The notes under the pieces were generated by a model that was given only the letters and a program-made list of their open reading frames with translations, searched no databases and was not told the DNA's origin. From Alistipes sp. (lineage in GTDB: Bacteria > Bacteroidota > Bacteroidia > Bacteroidales > Rikenellaceae), in NCBI GenBank assembly GCA_017391435.1, contig JAFOYS010000128.1, positions 1-10,346 of the forward strand: a stretch of DNA of 10,346 nucleotides, read 5' to 3'. A program made the translations under genes and the position numbers. Positions 1 to 9,219 of this stretch are shown piece by piece; position 1 is the stretch's first letter, and each line of letters opens with the position of its first letter.

Positions 1-760
1 CCACGATATGCGCGCAGAGATGGAGAAGGCTATGCGTTTCTGGATGGAGCGTGGTATTGACGGTTTCCGTTGTGATATGGCTTGCGAGGTGCCATTTGAC
101 TTCTGGAAGAGCGTAATTCCATCTATCCGCAAAGACTATCCACAGATGTATTGGCTTGCCGAGGGTGAGCACCCAGAACTTCATAATGGTTCATTTGACG
201 CATCTTATGCTTGGGAACTCCACCACCTGCTCAATGCTATTGCTCGTGGCGAGAAGGGTACAGCTGAGCTTAAGGAGTATATTGCAAAGGATGCTGCTAA
301 TACCCCTGCAGAGGCTTTCCGTCTTATGTTTACATCAAATCACGATGAGAACTCTTGGGCAGGAACCGAGTTTGAGCGTATGGGCGATGCAGCAAAGGTT
401 ATGGCCGTTCTTACATTTACCCTTCCAAATGGTCAGCCACTGATCTATACCGGTCAGGAGATTGGTTGGAACAAGCGCTTTGAGTTCTTTAAGAAGGATA
501 ATATTCCAGCGTGGGAGAAGAGCGAGTATACAGATTTCTATAAGGAGCTTACAGCACTTCGTCACAACAACCCAGCACTCGCTGCTGGAGAGCGTGGCGG
601 TAAGATTGAGTATATTGAGGATGTGCCAGCAGGCGTATTTGCATTTACTCGCGCTGTAGAGGGTAACTCAGTTACTGTATACGCAAACTTTACAAAGGAG
701 CCTATTTCGTTTAACGATATCAACCTTGCTGCGTGGGGTTGGTATATAAATACTAAATAA
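1..760 (+). CDS. GH13 alpha-amylase-family glycoside hydrolase, C-terminal part (5' end outside the window)
   Basis: This enzyme most likely cleaves alpha-1,4 bonds in starch or maltodextrin. The reading frame is already open at base 2, so the gene starts upstream; residue numbers here count from the ATG at base 8. GH13 conserved region II is DGFRCD (residues 18-23), with D23 the probable nucleophile. Region III is LAEGE (50-54), with E52 the likely acid/base and E54 the alternative. Region IV is SNHDEN (110-115), with D113 the transition-state stabiliser. LIYTGQEIG (near residue 145) is a typical late-barrel GH13 segment, and a short beta-rich C-terminal domain follows from about residue 205. 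Region I and any signal peptide lie outside, so cellular location cannot be judged. The DGFRCD/LAE pattern differs from that of SusG outer-membrane amylases, so I do not call it susG. The stop is 5 bases before the susA-like gene, suggesting co-transcription. The family call is firm; exact substrate is inferred from the neighbours. Confidence 0.9.
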   Translation, partial: HDMRAEMEKAMRFWMERGIDGFRCDMACEVPFDFWKSVIPSIRKDYPQMYWLAEGEHPELHNGSFDASYAWELHHLLNAIARGEKGTAELKEYIAKDAANTPAEAFRLMFTSNHDENSWAGTEFERMGDAAKVMAVLTFTLPNGQPLIYTGQEIGWNKRFEFFKKDNIPAWEKSEYTDFYKELTALRHNNPALAAGERGGKIEYIEDVPAGVFAFTRAVEGNSVTVYANFTKEPISFNDINLAAWGWYINTK

Positions 761-765
761 ACAAA

Positions 766-2649
766 ATGAAGAAGTTATTGATATTTTTTGCTGCTGTGGG
801 CCTTATCTCTTGCGCTCAGAGTGCAACATTTGATCCAAACTCGGTTGCTGATTATACAAATCAGATTACACGAGTTGAGCCACTAAGCTGGTGGACAGGT
901 ATGAAGACTCCTCTTCAGCTTTTGATTAATGGAGAGAATATCTCACAGTATAGTCTTACTATTGAGGGCGGCAGTGGGGTAGAGATTACCGCTGTACACA
1001 AGGCAGACAGTCCAAACTATCTCTTTGTAGATGTTGCTGTTGATGCTGCAGCTAATGCTGGCACATACTACCTTGTTTTCAAGAACGGGGAGGATGTGTT
1101 TAAGTATCCATATACAATTGCTAATCGTCGTGAGGCGTCTGCTCTTCGCAAGGGCTTTACTACCGCAGATGCTATCTATCTGCTAATGCCTGACCGCTTT
1201 GGTAATGGCAATCCAGAGAATGACTCTACAGAGTGTACATCTGAGAAGGCAGATCGCAAGGCATTATTCGGTCGTCACGGAGGCGACTTGCAGGGTATGA
1301 TTAACGGTCTGGACTATATCGCATCACTTGGTGCTACAACAATCTGGCCGACACCACTTCTTTTGGATAATGAGCCACACGAGTCATATCACGGATATGC
1401 TTGTGGTGACTACTACCATATTGACCCTCGTTTTGGTGACAATGACCTCTATAAGGAGTTTGTTGCTCAGGCACACCAGCGAGATCTTAAGGTTATTATG
1501 GATGTTGTTACAAACCACTGTGGTGTTGCTCACTGGTGGATGAAGGACCTCCCATTTAAGGACTGGGTACATATTTTCCCTGAGTATACAGGCACAAATG
1601 TATGCTTCTCAACAAATATGGATCCTAATGCGTCGTCTTATGACCTTAACATTCAGGAGAGTGGCTGGTTTGTTCCATCAATGCCAGATATGAACCTCAA
1701 TAATGAGTTTGTTCTTAACTACTTCAAGCAGTGGGCAGTATGGTGGATTGAGTTTGCAGACCTTGATGGTTTCCGCGTAGATACATATCCATACAATGAG
1801 AAGGAGCCTATGAGCCAGTGGTGTAAGTCTGTTATGGCTGAGTATCCTAATATTAATATAGTAGGTGAGTGCTGGACATCATCTATTCCTCAGCTTGCAT
1901 ACTGGCAGGGTGGTAATGCAAATAAGGATGGCTTTGACAGTAATCTTCGCTCAGTTATGGACTTCCCGCTTCAGGAGGCTATTGGCCACGCGCTCTCTTG
2001 CGATAATCCAGGTTGGGGTCAGGGTATGACTCGTGTATATGACTGTCTGTCACACGACTTTGTATATCACGACCTTAGTAATATGATGATTTTTGCAGGT
2101 AACCACGATATGACCCGCATTGGCGATGTTATCCGCAAGAATCCTAAGCGTGCAAAGATTGCTATGGCTATGCTTGCTACTATGCGTGGTATTCCTCAGA
2201 TTTTCTACGGTGATGAGATGATGCTCTGCTCTGCAGACTTAAGTCAGGGTCACGGCGGTCTTCGTATTGACTTCCCAGGCGGTTGGGCTGGTGATAAGAC
2301 AAACCTTCTTACTGCAGAGGGTCGCAAGGGTATGCATAAGGAGTTGTTTGACTTCTCTTCTCGTCTTCTTAACTGGAGAAAGAGCAAGGAGGTTATCCAC
2401 AACGGAGAGACAATGCACTTTATGACTCGCGATAACACATATGCATACTTCCGCTACAACGACACAGACGCTGTATTTGTATATATCAATAACTCTGACC
2501 AGACAAAGACAATTCCTTGGTCTAACTACGCTGAGATTGCAGCTTCACTAAAGGATGGTCGTTGTGTTATTACTGGTCAGGATGCTGTTGTAGACAACAC
2601 AACAAAGGTTGCTCCACACAGTGTGATTATTGTTGAATATAAGAGATAA
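766..2649 (+). CDS. susA: SusA-like neopullulanase/cyclomaltodextrinase (GH13), predicted lipoprotein
   Basis: This 627-residue enzyme should hydrolyse maltodextrins, pullulan or cyclodextrins to short oligosaccharides. The N-terminus is a short lipoprotein signal with the lipobox LISC (lipidated C16), so it is probably membrane-anchored facing the periplasm. Residues about 25-120 form a beta-rich domain matching the cyclomaltodextrinase N-terminal type. The TIM barrel carries all GH13 signatures: region I DVVTNH (246-251), region V MPDMN (306-310, the MPDLN signature of the neopullulanase/cyclomaltodextrinase group), region II DGFRVD (334-339, nucleophile D339), region III VGECW (366-370, acid/base E368) and region IV NHD (446-448, stabiliser D448). 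A beta-sandwich C-terminal domain covers about 540-627. Length is close to that of Bacteroides SusA. The gene directly precedes a susB-like gene, as in the B. thetaiotaomicron sus locus. There is no Shine-Dalgarno site before the ATG; upstream bases are A-rich. An alternative label is generic cyclomaltodextrinase. Confidence 0.93.
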   Translation: MKKLLIFFAAVGLISCAQSATFDPNSVADYTNQITRVEPLSWWTGMKTPLQLLINGENISQYSLTIEGGSGVEITAVHKADSPNYLFVDVAVDAAANAGTYYLVFKNGEDVFKYPYTIANRREASALRKGFTTADAIYLLMPDRFGNGNPENDSTECTSEKADRKALFGRHGGDLQGMINGLDYIASLGATTIWPTPLLLDNEPHESYHGYACGDYYHIDPRFGDNDLYKEFVAQAHQRDLKVIMDVVTNHCGVAHWWMKDLPFKDWVHIFPEYTGTNVCFSTNMDPNASSYDLNIQESGWFVPSMPDMNLNNEFVLNYFKQWAVWWIEFADLDGFRVDTYPYNEKEPMSQWCKSVMAEYPNINIVGECWTSSIPQLAYWQGGNANKDGFDSNLRSVMDFPLQEAIGHALSCDNPGWGQGMTRVYDCLSHDFVYHDLSNMMIFAGNHDMTRIGDVIRKNPKRAKIAMAMLATMRGIPQIFYGDEMMLCSADLSQGHGGLRIDFPGGWAGDKTNLLTAEGRKGMHKELFDFSSRLLNWRKSKEVIHNGETMHFMTRDNTYAYFRYNDTDAVFVYINNSDQTKTIPWSNYAEIAASLKDGRCVITGQDAVVDNTTKVAPHSVIIVEYKR

Positions 2650-4851
<2,202 letters not shown>

Positions 4852-4871
4852 TAGTGGATAGGATGTTATTT

Positions 4872-4913
4872 GGTAGAGAGGAGTAAAAAAATTTGCTCCT
4901 CTCTATCTTTTTT
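4872..4913 (+). terminator. Intrinsic terminator of the starch operon
   Basis: A perfect 10-bp stem pairs TAGAGAGGAG (4874-4883) with CTCCTCTCTA (4896-4905). It can extend inward through a T-G wobble and three A-T pairs to an A-rich loop at 4888-4891. It can also extend outward by two pairs to 4872/4907. A run of six T follows at 4908-4913. It begins 20 bases after the susB-like stop and should end transcription of the three glycosidase genes. Confidence 0.9.
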
Positions 4914-4923
4914 ACTATATTTG
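4892..4923 (+). promoter_or_regulatory. Bacteroidota-type promoter of the BspA-like gene
   Basis: The -7 element TATATTTG (4916-4923) matches TAnnTTTG exactly. A -33 element TTTG lies at 4892-4895, leaving 20 bases between the two, which is within the usual spacing for the Bacteroides primary sigma factor. The expected transcription start is about 4926-4931. The -33 box lies inside the hairpin of the preceding terminator, on the descending side of the loop. A start there makes the ATG at 4931 essentially leaderless and favours the ATG at 4943. Confidence 0.8.
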
Positions 4924-4942
4924 TAATAAAATGCTCATTATT

Positions 4943-6040
4943 ATGAAAAAATTAATCTCTGCTACAGTTCTGTTACTTACCTTTTTTGGAGTATATGCAC
5001 AGAATCAAATACACTATACTACATCAACCGGAAAGGCTATTTTTATTTACGATGCGAAGAATATCTTTGGGGCAGATGTAGTCTCAAACACATACGAGAA
5101 TGGGCGAGGTGTAATCACCTTCTCTGGTCCAGTGCTGAAGGTTGGTGCATATTGGGACAATAAAGATTTGGTAAGTATAACTCTACCAGATGGGGTGACT
5201 GAATTAGAGGACAATGCCTTCTTTGGTGGTGAAAAATTAGTGAGTGTTAGTCTGCCAAATAGTATCAAGAAGATTGGTCGCTGCGCATTTTTTGGTTGCA
5301 ATACTCTGAGAGATGTCGTCATTCCAGAAGGTGTTACCGAGATAGCTGATCAGACATTTATCGCTTGTCCCAGTTTGCAGAGCGTTGTAATTTCGAACAA
5401 TGTTACTAAAATTGGCAATGAGGCATTTAAGCGTTGTTACAACCTAAAAGATGTAAACTTTCCCACAAGCCTAACTAAGATTGGTGATTTTGCATTCCAA
5501 GAGTGTAAACTGACAGATGTGTCTCTACCTAATAAATTGGTTGAGATTGGCGATGGTGCATTTACAGGTTGCAGCCGTTTGTCAAGTGTGTCAATTCCTG
5601 ATAGCCTAATTAAAATTGGTTCAGAAGTATTCTCTGGCTGCAGAGAGTTGGAATCATTCTATGGCAAATATGCATCTGCAGATAATCGTTGCCTAATAGC
5701 AGACGATGTGTTGATAATTGTTGCTCCATATGCATTAAAAGAGTATTCAATTCCTGAAGAAGTTGTGGAGATTGGTGAGAATGCATTTTATGGTTGCGAA
5801 CTATTGACAAATGTTACCATTCCTGAAACGGTTACCAAGATAGGCGATTATGCATTCAAGAACTGCCAGAATCTGGTCAATGTATATTGCAATCCTAATA
5901 TACCACCTATTCTTGGGTATTCTGCCTTTGAAGATAATGCTGCTGGGCGCCAAGTATTTGTTCCAGCATCCTGCGTAAAGATTTATAAAAAATCTGATAG
6001 TTGGAGTGAATATACCAAGGCTATTACCAATCAAAAGTAA
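4943..6040 (+). CDS. Secreted BspA-like leucine-rich-repeat protein (LRR_5 type)
   Basis: From the chosen ATG the protein has 365 residues. It opens with MKK and a type I signal peptide ending near VYA at residue 19. A beta-rich leader (about 20-74) precedes the repeats. Residues 76-310 form a BspA/Treponema-type LRR array with nine regular units: eight of 23 residues and one of 22, pattern LxxVxIPxxVxxIGxxAFxGCxx. A 29-residue irregular unit lies between the seventh and eighth regular units. The C-terminus (about 311-365) is a capping segment of the kind seen in Bacteroidales BspA-like proteins (FVPASCV, then a WSEY motif). The family is associated with the cell surface and with protein or host binding; no ligand can be inferred here. 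I see neither a lipobox nor a clear type IX secretion C-terminal domain, so it may be periplasmic or surface-released. An in-frame ATG at 4931 would add MLII, but the promoter position argues against it. Unlike the starch genes, it mixes AAA/AAG and GAA/GAG codons. Confidence 0.88.
   Translation: MKKLISATVLLLTFFGVYAQNQIHYTTSTGKAIFIYDAKNIFGADVVSNTYENGRGVITFSGPVLKVGAYWDNKDLVSITLPDGVTELEDNAFFGGEKLVSVSLPNSIKKIGRCAFFGCNTLRDVVIPEGVTEIADQTFIACPSLQSVVISNNVTKIGNEAFKRCYNLKDVNFPTSLTKIGDFAFQECKLTDVSLPNKLVEIGDGAFTGCSRLSSVSIPDSLIKIGSEVFSGCRELESFYGKYASADNRCLIADDVLIIVAPYALKEYSIPEEVVEIGENAFYGCELLTNVTIPETVTKIGDYAFKNCQNLVNVYCNPNIPPILGYSAFEDNAAGRQVFVPASCVKIYKKSDSWSEYTKAITNQK
5168..5872 (+). repeat. Tandem 23-residue leucine-rich repeats within the BspA-like gene
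   Basis: The ten consecutive units have lengths 23, 23, 23, 23, 22, 23, 23, 29, 23 and 23 residues. The eighth unit lacks the IPxxVxxIG core and instead reads GKYASADNRCLIADD. Each regular unit keeps the G-D/N-x-A-F-x-x-C turn. The units are diverged at DNA level, so the array is old rather than recently expanded. Confidence 0.85.
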
Positions 6041-6174
6041 TCTAACCCCTTTTGGAACTTAGATTCACACCAATAATAGCGGGTAGTTGTCGACAGCTTA
6101 CTCTTCGTCCGCGCAGAGAAGGCATTGTAAACCGAAAATAACACTGAAACCACATAACTCTGAAGCGTTTTTTA
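6041..6174. other. Intergenic stretch with no recognised gene
   Basis: This is the part of the gap between the BspA-like gene and the next promoter. I found no tRNA-like or coding pattern. It contains only a weak 6-bp inverted repeat CAAAAG/CTTTTG (6032-6037 and 6049-6054), spanning the BspA-like stop codon and lacking a T-run, so no convincing terminator is seen for that gene. Confidence 0.5.
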
Positions 6175-6182
6175 TACTTTTG
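6175..6182 (+). promoter_or_regulatory. Bacteroidota-type -7 promoter element of the PEGA/DUF1566-like gene
   Basis: TACTTTTG (6175-6182) matches TAnnTTTG. I see no good TTTG at the expected -33 spacing, so the promoter may be weak or need an activator. Expected transcription start is about 6185-6190, giving a leader of about 40-50 bases before the ATG at 6236. The element overlaps a dyad: TTTGTAG (6179-6185) pairs with CTACAAA (6193-6199) across 7 bases. Confidence 0.65.
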
Positions 6183-6235
6183 TAGCACTGTTCTACAAAG
6201 CAGTGGTTATATTAAAAAGAGATAATATGCTGATT

Positions 6236-9208
6236 ATGAAAAAGATATTTACAATACTTCTATCACTACTGATTTGTGCAACAGCTACGGCACAGGTAGA
6301 AAATTCTATTGTTATTGACATTGCGTCACTGCGTGCGGTGCAACAAGACGCGCTTACGGGCGTGAATATTGACCCAATAGGCGTAGACCATTCTCGTCAG
6401 GCGTGTGCGCGAGTTAAAATCAAGTTTGACCGTATGAACCGTCAGCAGATAGATGCTCTTGTAGTAAAAATGCGCTCAAATACAGACCTAACGAAGCAGA
6501 AGGTGGCGGACTACTACGACAATGTCTTGATTCTTGAGATGACGGCCAAGCCTAATACCCGCTTCTATTTTGTCAGTCCAGAGTTTGGTGAGAGTAATGA
6601 GGTAACGCTAAATCTTGAAGGTAATCGAGAGTATGAGCTTGAAGCGGCACTAAATCAAACATTTAGCATTATTGTAAATTCTAATGTATCGGGTGCGGAT
6701 ATCTATATTGACGACATCTACAAGGGGCAGACGGGTAGCAGTAACACTCTTACGGTCAAGGATGTAATGATTGGCGCTCATACGCTGAAGGTTAAGTACG
6801 GCAAGATGGAGTACAGCCAAGCTATTGAGGTAAATAGCGGTAGTATTGCCTTTCGTCAGAATGTAGACACTCAGGCCTCAAAACCTCAGTTTGTGGTATT
6901 TGCCGTAGAGCCTACAAATGCGGTTGTTACTATCAATGGAACGCTCTACACGCTTCAGGATGGAGCAATGCAGATTGTGCTTGAGAGTGGAACATACAAC
7001 TACACCGTCTCGGCATCGGGATATCACTCTCAGAGTGGTAGCTTTACAGTTGCGGGCAGTAAGGTTGAAAAGATTATAACACTTACTGCAGATGTAGCAA
7101 CGGTGACTATTACAACCCCTGATAATGCGGAGATTTGGGTAAACAATATTCAAAAGGGTAGTGGTCGCTGGAGTGGAACACTCTCTGCTGGAACATACAT
7201 TATTGAGGCACGAAAGGCTGGCTATCGTTCAACATCTATCACAAGACAGATATCATCAAAAGAGCAGAATCAGAGTTACACCCTGCCTGCACCTACGCCA
7301 ATTTACGGTTCGCTGCTTGTCTCTGGAACGCCAATTATGGCAGAGGTAGTTCTTGATGGCAACACTGTAGGTAGAACGCCGCTTGAGCTGAATACAATTC
7401 TTGAGGGTAACCACACTCTTGTCGTATCAAAGAGTGGATATAGCCCACAGAGCCAGACGGTAAATATTGTCGAGGGTAAGACTACAACTGTAAACATATC
7501 ACTTACAAAACTAACCTCTGCAACGGCTTCTACACCTGTGTCAAGCGGACAGAGCTATTCAGCGAATGGAGCCTACAAAGTCGGCGACTACTATAATGAT
7601 GGAACAAAAGAGGGTGTTGTCTTTGAGGTTAGTGCAGATGGCCGAAGTGGTAAGATTGTCAGTATGACCCATTCTGGTGACAACAATATGCCGTGGGCAG
7701 TTGGCGCAGAGCAGAAGAAGACAGTTGGCGCGACTGATAAGTATGATGGTCGCAAAAATATGGAGGCTGTTCGCAAAGTCAGTGGTTGGAGAACTCTCTA
7801 TCCGGGATTTGCTTGGTGTGCAAATCTGGGACCTGATTGGTATCTACCTGCTATTGAGGAGTTAAAGATCTTTACACTCAATGAAAATGTCTATAATGCA
7901 GTAAATGCGACTCTTCAACAACACAATGGCACACCACTGCTAAGACGAGGTGGAGAGTATAGTGGTGGTGCGTGGTACTGGTCATCTACAGAGAGTGGAG
8001 TTTGGGATAAGACACTCAAACAATATGAGGCTTGGCACGTGGCCTTGAAGAGTATGAAGGAGTTTGCAGGCTACAAGAGCTATCCATATCGTAATGTTCG
8101 CGCTATTGCTCGCTTTGAATGTGGAAACACCGCTGCACCTATCTATACACCTTCAGCTCAAACATCTAAGGTATACAAAGTTGGCGACTACTACAACGAT
8201 GGAGTAAAACAGGGTATTGTCTTTGAGGTAAGCGCAGATGGAAGAAGCGGTAAAATTATTAGTGAGAATTGTTCTCCAGACTTGATGTGGGCTGTAGGCA
8301 GTGAGCAGTCTAAATTTATTGGTGCAACTGACCAATACGATGGTCAGAAGAATATGGATGTGGTAAAGCGAATAAGCGGTTGGCAGAGCAAGTATCCGGC
8401 ATTCAACTGGTGTGCAGAGTTAGGTAATGGTTGGTACCTTCCCGCAAAGGAGGAGTGGACTAAAATCTACAGTCTGCGTAGTAAATTAGAACCAAAGTTA
8501 TCGCGTAAATTAGACATATACTTCTGGTCATCAACAGAGGCAAATGAGATGTACAAGGGCCAATATTGTGCGTGGAATATAGCAGCGGGAACACATACCT
8601 CATTTTGTAAATCTCGTACAAATAAGTTTTTTGCAGTAGCAAAGTTTGGTGTTGGCACTTCAGTGTCATATGCCCAGCCGAGCAGTTCTGCTAAGACCTA
8701 CCATATTGGAGACTACTACAACGATGGAGTGAAGCAGGGTGTTGTCTTTGCTGTTGAAAATGGTGGTAGAAATGGAAAAATCGTTAGCCTAAAGCACGCC
8801 AAAGGTCTATATTGGACAAATGATAGTACTGAGCAAAAGCGTTCTATTGGCGCTAAGAACAGTACAGACGGTGCGGCAAATATGGATGCAGTTAAGCGCA
8901 TTAGTGGTTGGCAGAGTAAATATCCTGCATTTAAGTGGTGTGCAAACTTGGGTGCTGATTGGTATCTACCGGCTAAAGATGAACTGCAATCTTTGATTAG
9001 TGTTAGCGCTACGATTAACAAGACTCTTACGGCAAAGGGTGGAGATAAAATTTATCAAAATGGTGATTTGGAGTACTACCTCTCTTCAACAGAGTATTCT
9101 TCTGATCCGTCGTGGGTCTATATCTATCGCTTTATGATAAACAGTATCGCCAGAAGTACAAAGGATAACAACAATAACACAACTATCCGCGCTATTGCGA
9201 AATTCTAA
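6236..9208 (+). CDS. Large secreted mosaic protein: four PEGA-like domains and three tandem DUF1566/Fib_succ_major-like modules
   Basis: The 990-residue product starts with MKK and a type I signal peptide ending near ATAQ (residue 20). Residues about 21-140 form a domain I cannot name. Four PEGA-like beta domains follow, starting near residues 143, 217, 286 and 356. Their marks are short IYIDD/VTING/IWVNN/VVLDG strands and G-x-H/Y-x-x-x-V/A-K-x-G-Y endings. Three tandem modules then begin at residues 447, 647 and 822, each with GDYYNDG, a VVF/IVF strand, SGW, W-C-A-x-L-G, WYLPA and SSTE. These resemble the DUF1566 (Lcl C-terminal) / Fibrobacter major-paralogue domains, thought to have a C-type-lectin-like fold. 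No catalytic motif, lipobox or type IX sorting domain is evident. A cell-envelope or surface binding role is inferred. Other in-frame starts are ATG at 6227, which has an A-rich leader, and GTG at 6203; the MKK start gives the standard signal peptide. The next gene starts 11 bases later. Confidence 0.82.
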   Translation: MKKIFTILLSLLICATATAQVENSIVIDIASLRAVQQDALTGVNIDPIGVDHSRQACARVKIKFDRMNRQQIDALVVKMRSNTDLTKQKVADYYDNVLILEMTAKPNTRFYFVSPEFGESNEVTLNLEGNREYELEAALNQTFSIIVNSNVSGADIYIDDIYKGQTGSSNTLTVKDVMIGAHTLKVKYGKMEYSQAIEVNSGSIAFRQNVDTQASKPQFVVFAVEPTNAVVTINGTLYTLQDGAMQIVLESGTYNYTVSASGYHSQSGSFTVAGSKVEKIITLTADVATVTITTPDNAEIWVNNIQKGSGRWSGTLSAGTYIIEARKAGYRSTSITRQISSKEQNQSYTLPAPTPIYGSLLVSGTPIMAEVVLDGNTVGRTPLELNTILEGNHTLVVSKSGYSPQSQTVNIVEGKTTTVNISLTKLTSATASTPVSSGQSYSANGAYKVGDYYNDGTKEGVVFEVSADGRSGKIVSMTHSGDNNMPWAVGAEQKKTVGATDKYDGRKNMEAVRKVSGWRTLYPGFAWCANLGPDWYLPAIEELKIFTLNENVYNAVNATLQQHNGTPLLRRGGEYSGGAWYWSSTESGVWDKTLKQYEAWHVALKSMKEFAGYKSYPYRNVRAIARFECGNTAAPIYTPSAQTSKVYKVGDYYNDGVKQGIVFEVSADGRSGKIISENCSPDLMWAVGSEQSKFIGATDQYDGQKNMDVVKRISGWQSKYPAFNWCAELGNGWYLPAKEEWTKIYSLRSKLEPKLSRKLDIYFWSSTEANEMYKGQYCAWNIAAGTHTSFCKSRTNKFFAVAKFGVGTSVSYAQPSSSAKTYHIGDYYNDGVKQGVVFAVENGGRNGKIVSLKHAKGLYWTNDSTEQKRSIGAKNSTDGAANMDAVKRISGWQSKYPAFKWCANLGADWYLPAKDELQSLISVSATINKTLTAKGGDKIYQNGDLEYYLSSTEYSSDPSWVYIYRFMINSIARSTKDNNNNTTIRAIAKF
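6662..7510 (+). repeat. Four tandem PEGA-like domain repeats (coding)
   Basis: The repeat starts lie near bases 6662, 6884, 7091 and 7301, about 70 residues apart. The fourth is the most typical: a VLDGNTVGRTPLEL stretch followed by GNHTLVVSKSGY. The first is the least typical, lacking the terminal glycine-tyrosine. DNA identity between units is low. Confidence 0.7.
7574..9205 (+). repeat. Three tandem DUF1566/Fib_succ_major-like modules (coding)
   Basis: The modules start at 7574, 8174 and 8699 and are separated by short Ser/Thr/Pro/Ala-rich linkers. Their first 25 or so codons are similar even at DNA level, for example GACTACTACAACGATGGAGT in modules 2 and 3. The stretch from ISGW to WYLPA is also well kept. 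The segment between WYLPA and SSTE, and the residues after SSTE, differ strongly in sequence and length. Module 1 carries a glycine-rich insertion (RRGGEYSGGAW) before its SSTE. Confidence 0.8.
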
Positions 9209-9219
9209 CTCTGTTTAAG

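Noticed and set aside
5870..6040. Type IX secretion sorting domain at the end of the BspA-like protein
   Set aside because: The last residues fit the usual BspA-type cap and lack the conserved motifs of a sorting domain; the lysine-rich end alone is not evidence.
6032..6054. CAAAAG/CTTTTG hairpin at the end of the BspA-like gene as a terminator
   Set aside because: The stem is only 6 bp and AT-rich, the loop has 11 bases, and no T-run follows.
6203..6235. GTG start at 6203, or ATG at 6227, for the mosaic protein
   Set aside because: The GTG start would put charged residues (KRDN) ahead of the MKK signal peptide. ATG at 6227 remains possible, but MKK at 6236 gives the standard signal sequence.
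7574..9205. Formylglycine-generating-enzyme or sulfatase-modifying activity for the repeat modules
   Set aside because: WYLPA and SSTE fit DUF1566/Fib_succ_major-type domains; the catalytic cysteine pair of formylglycine-generating enzymes is not seen.
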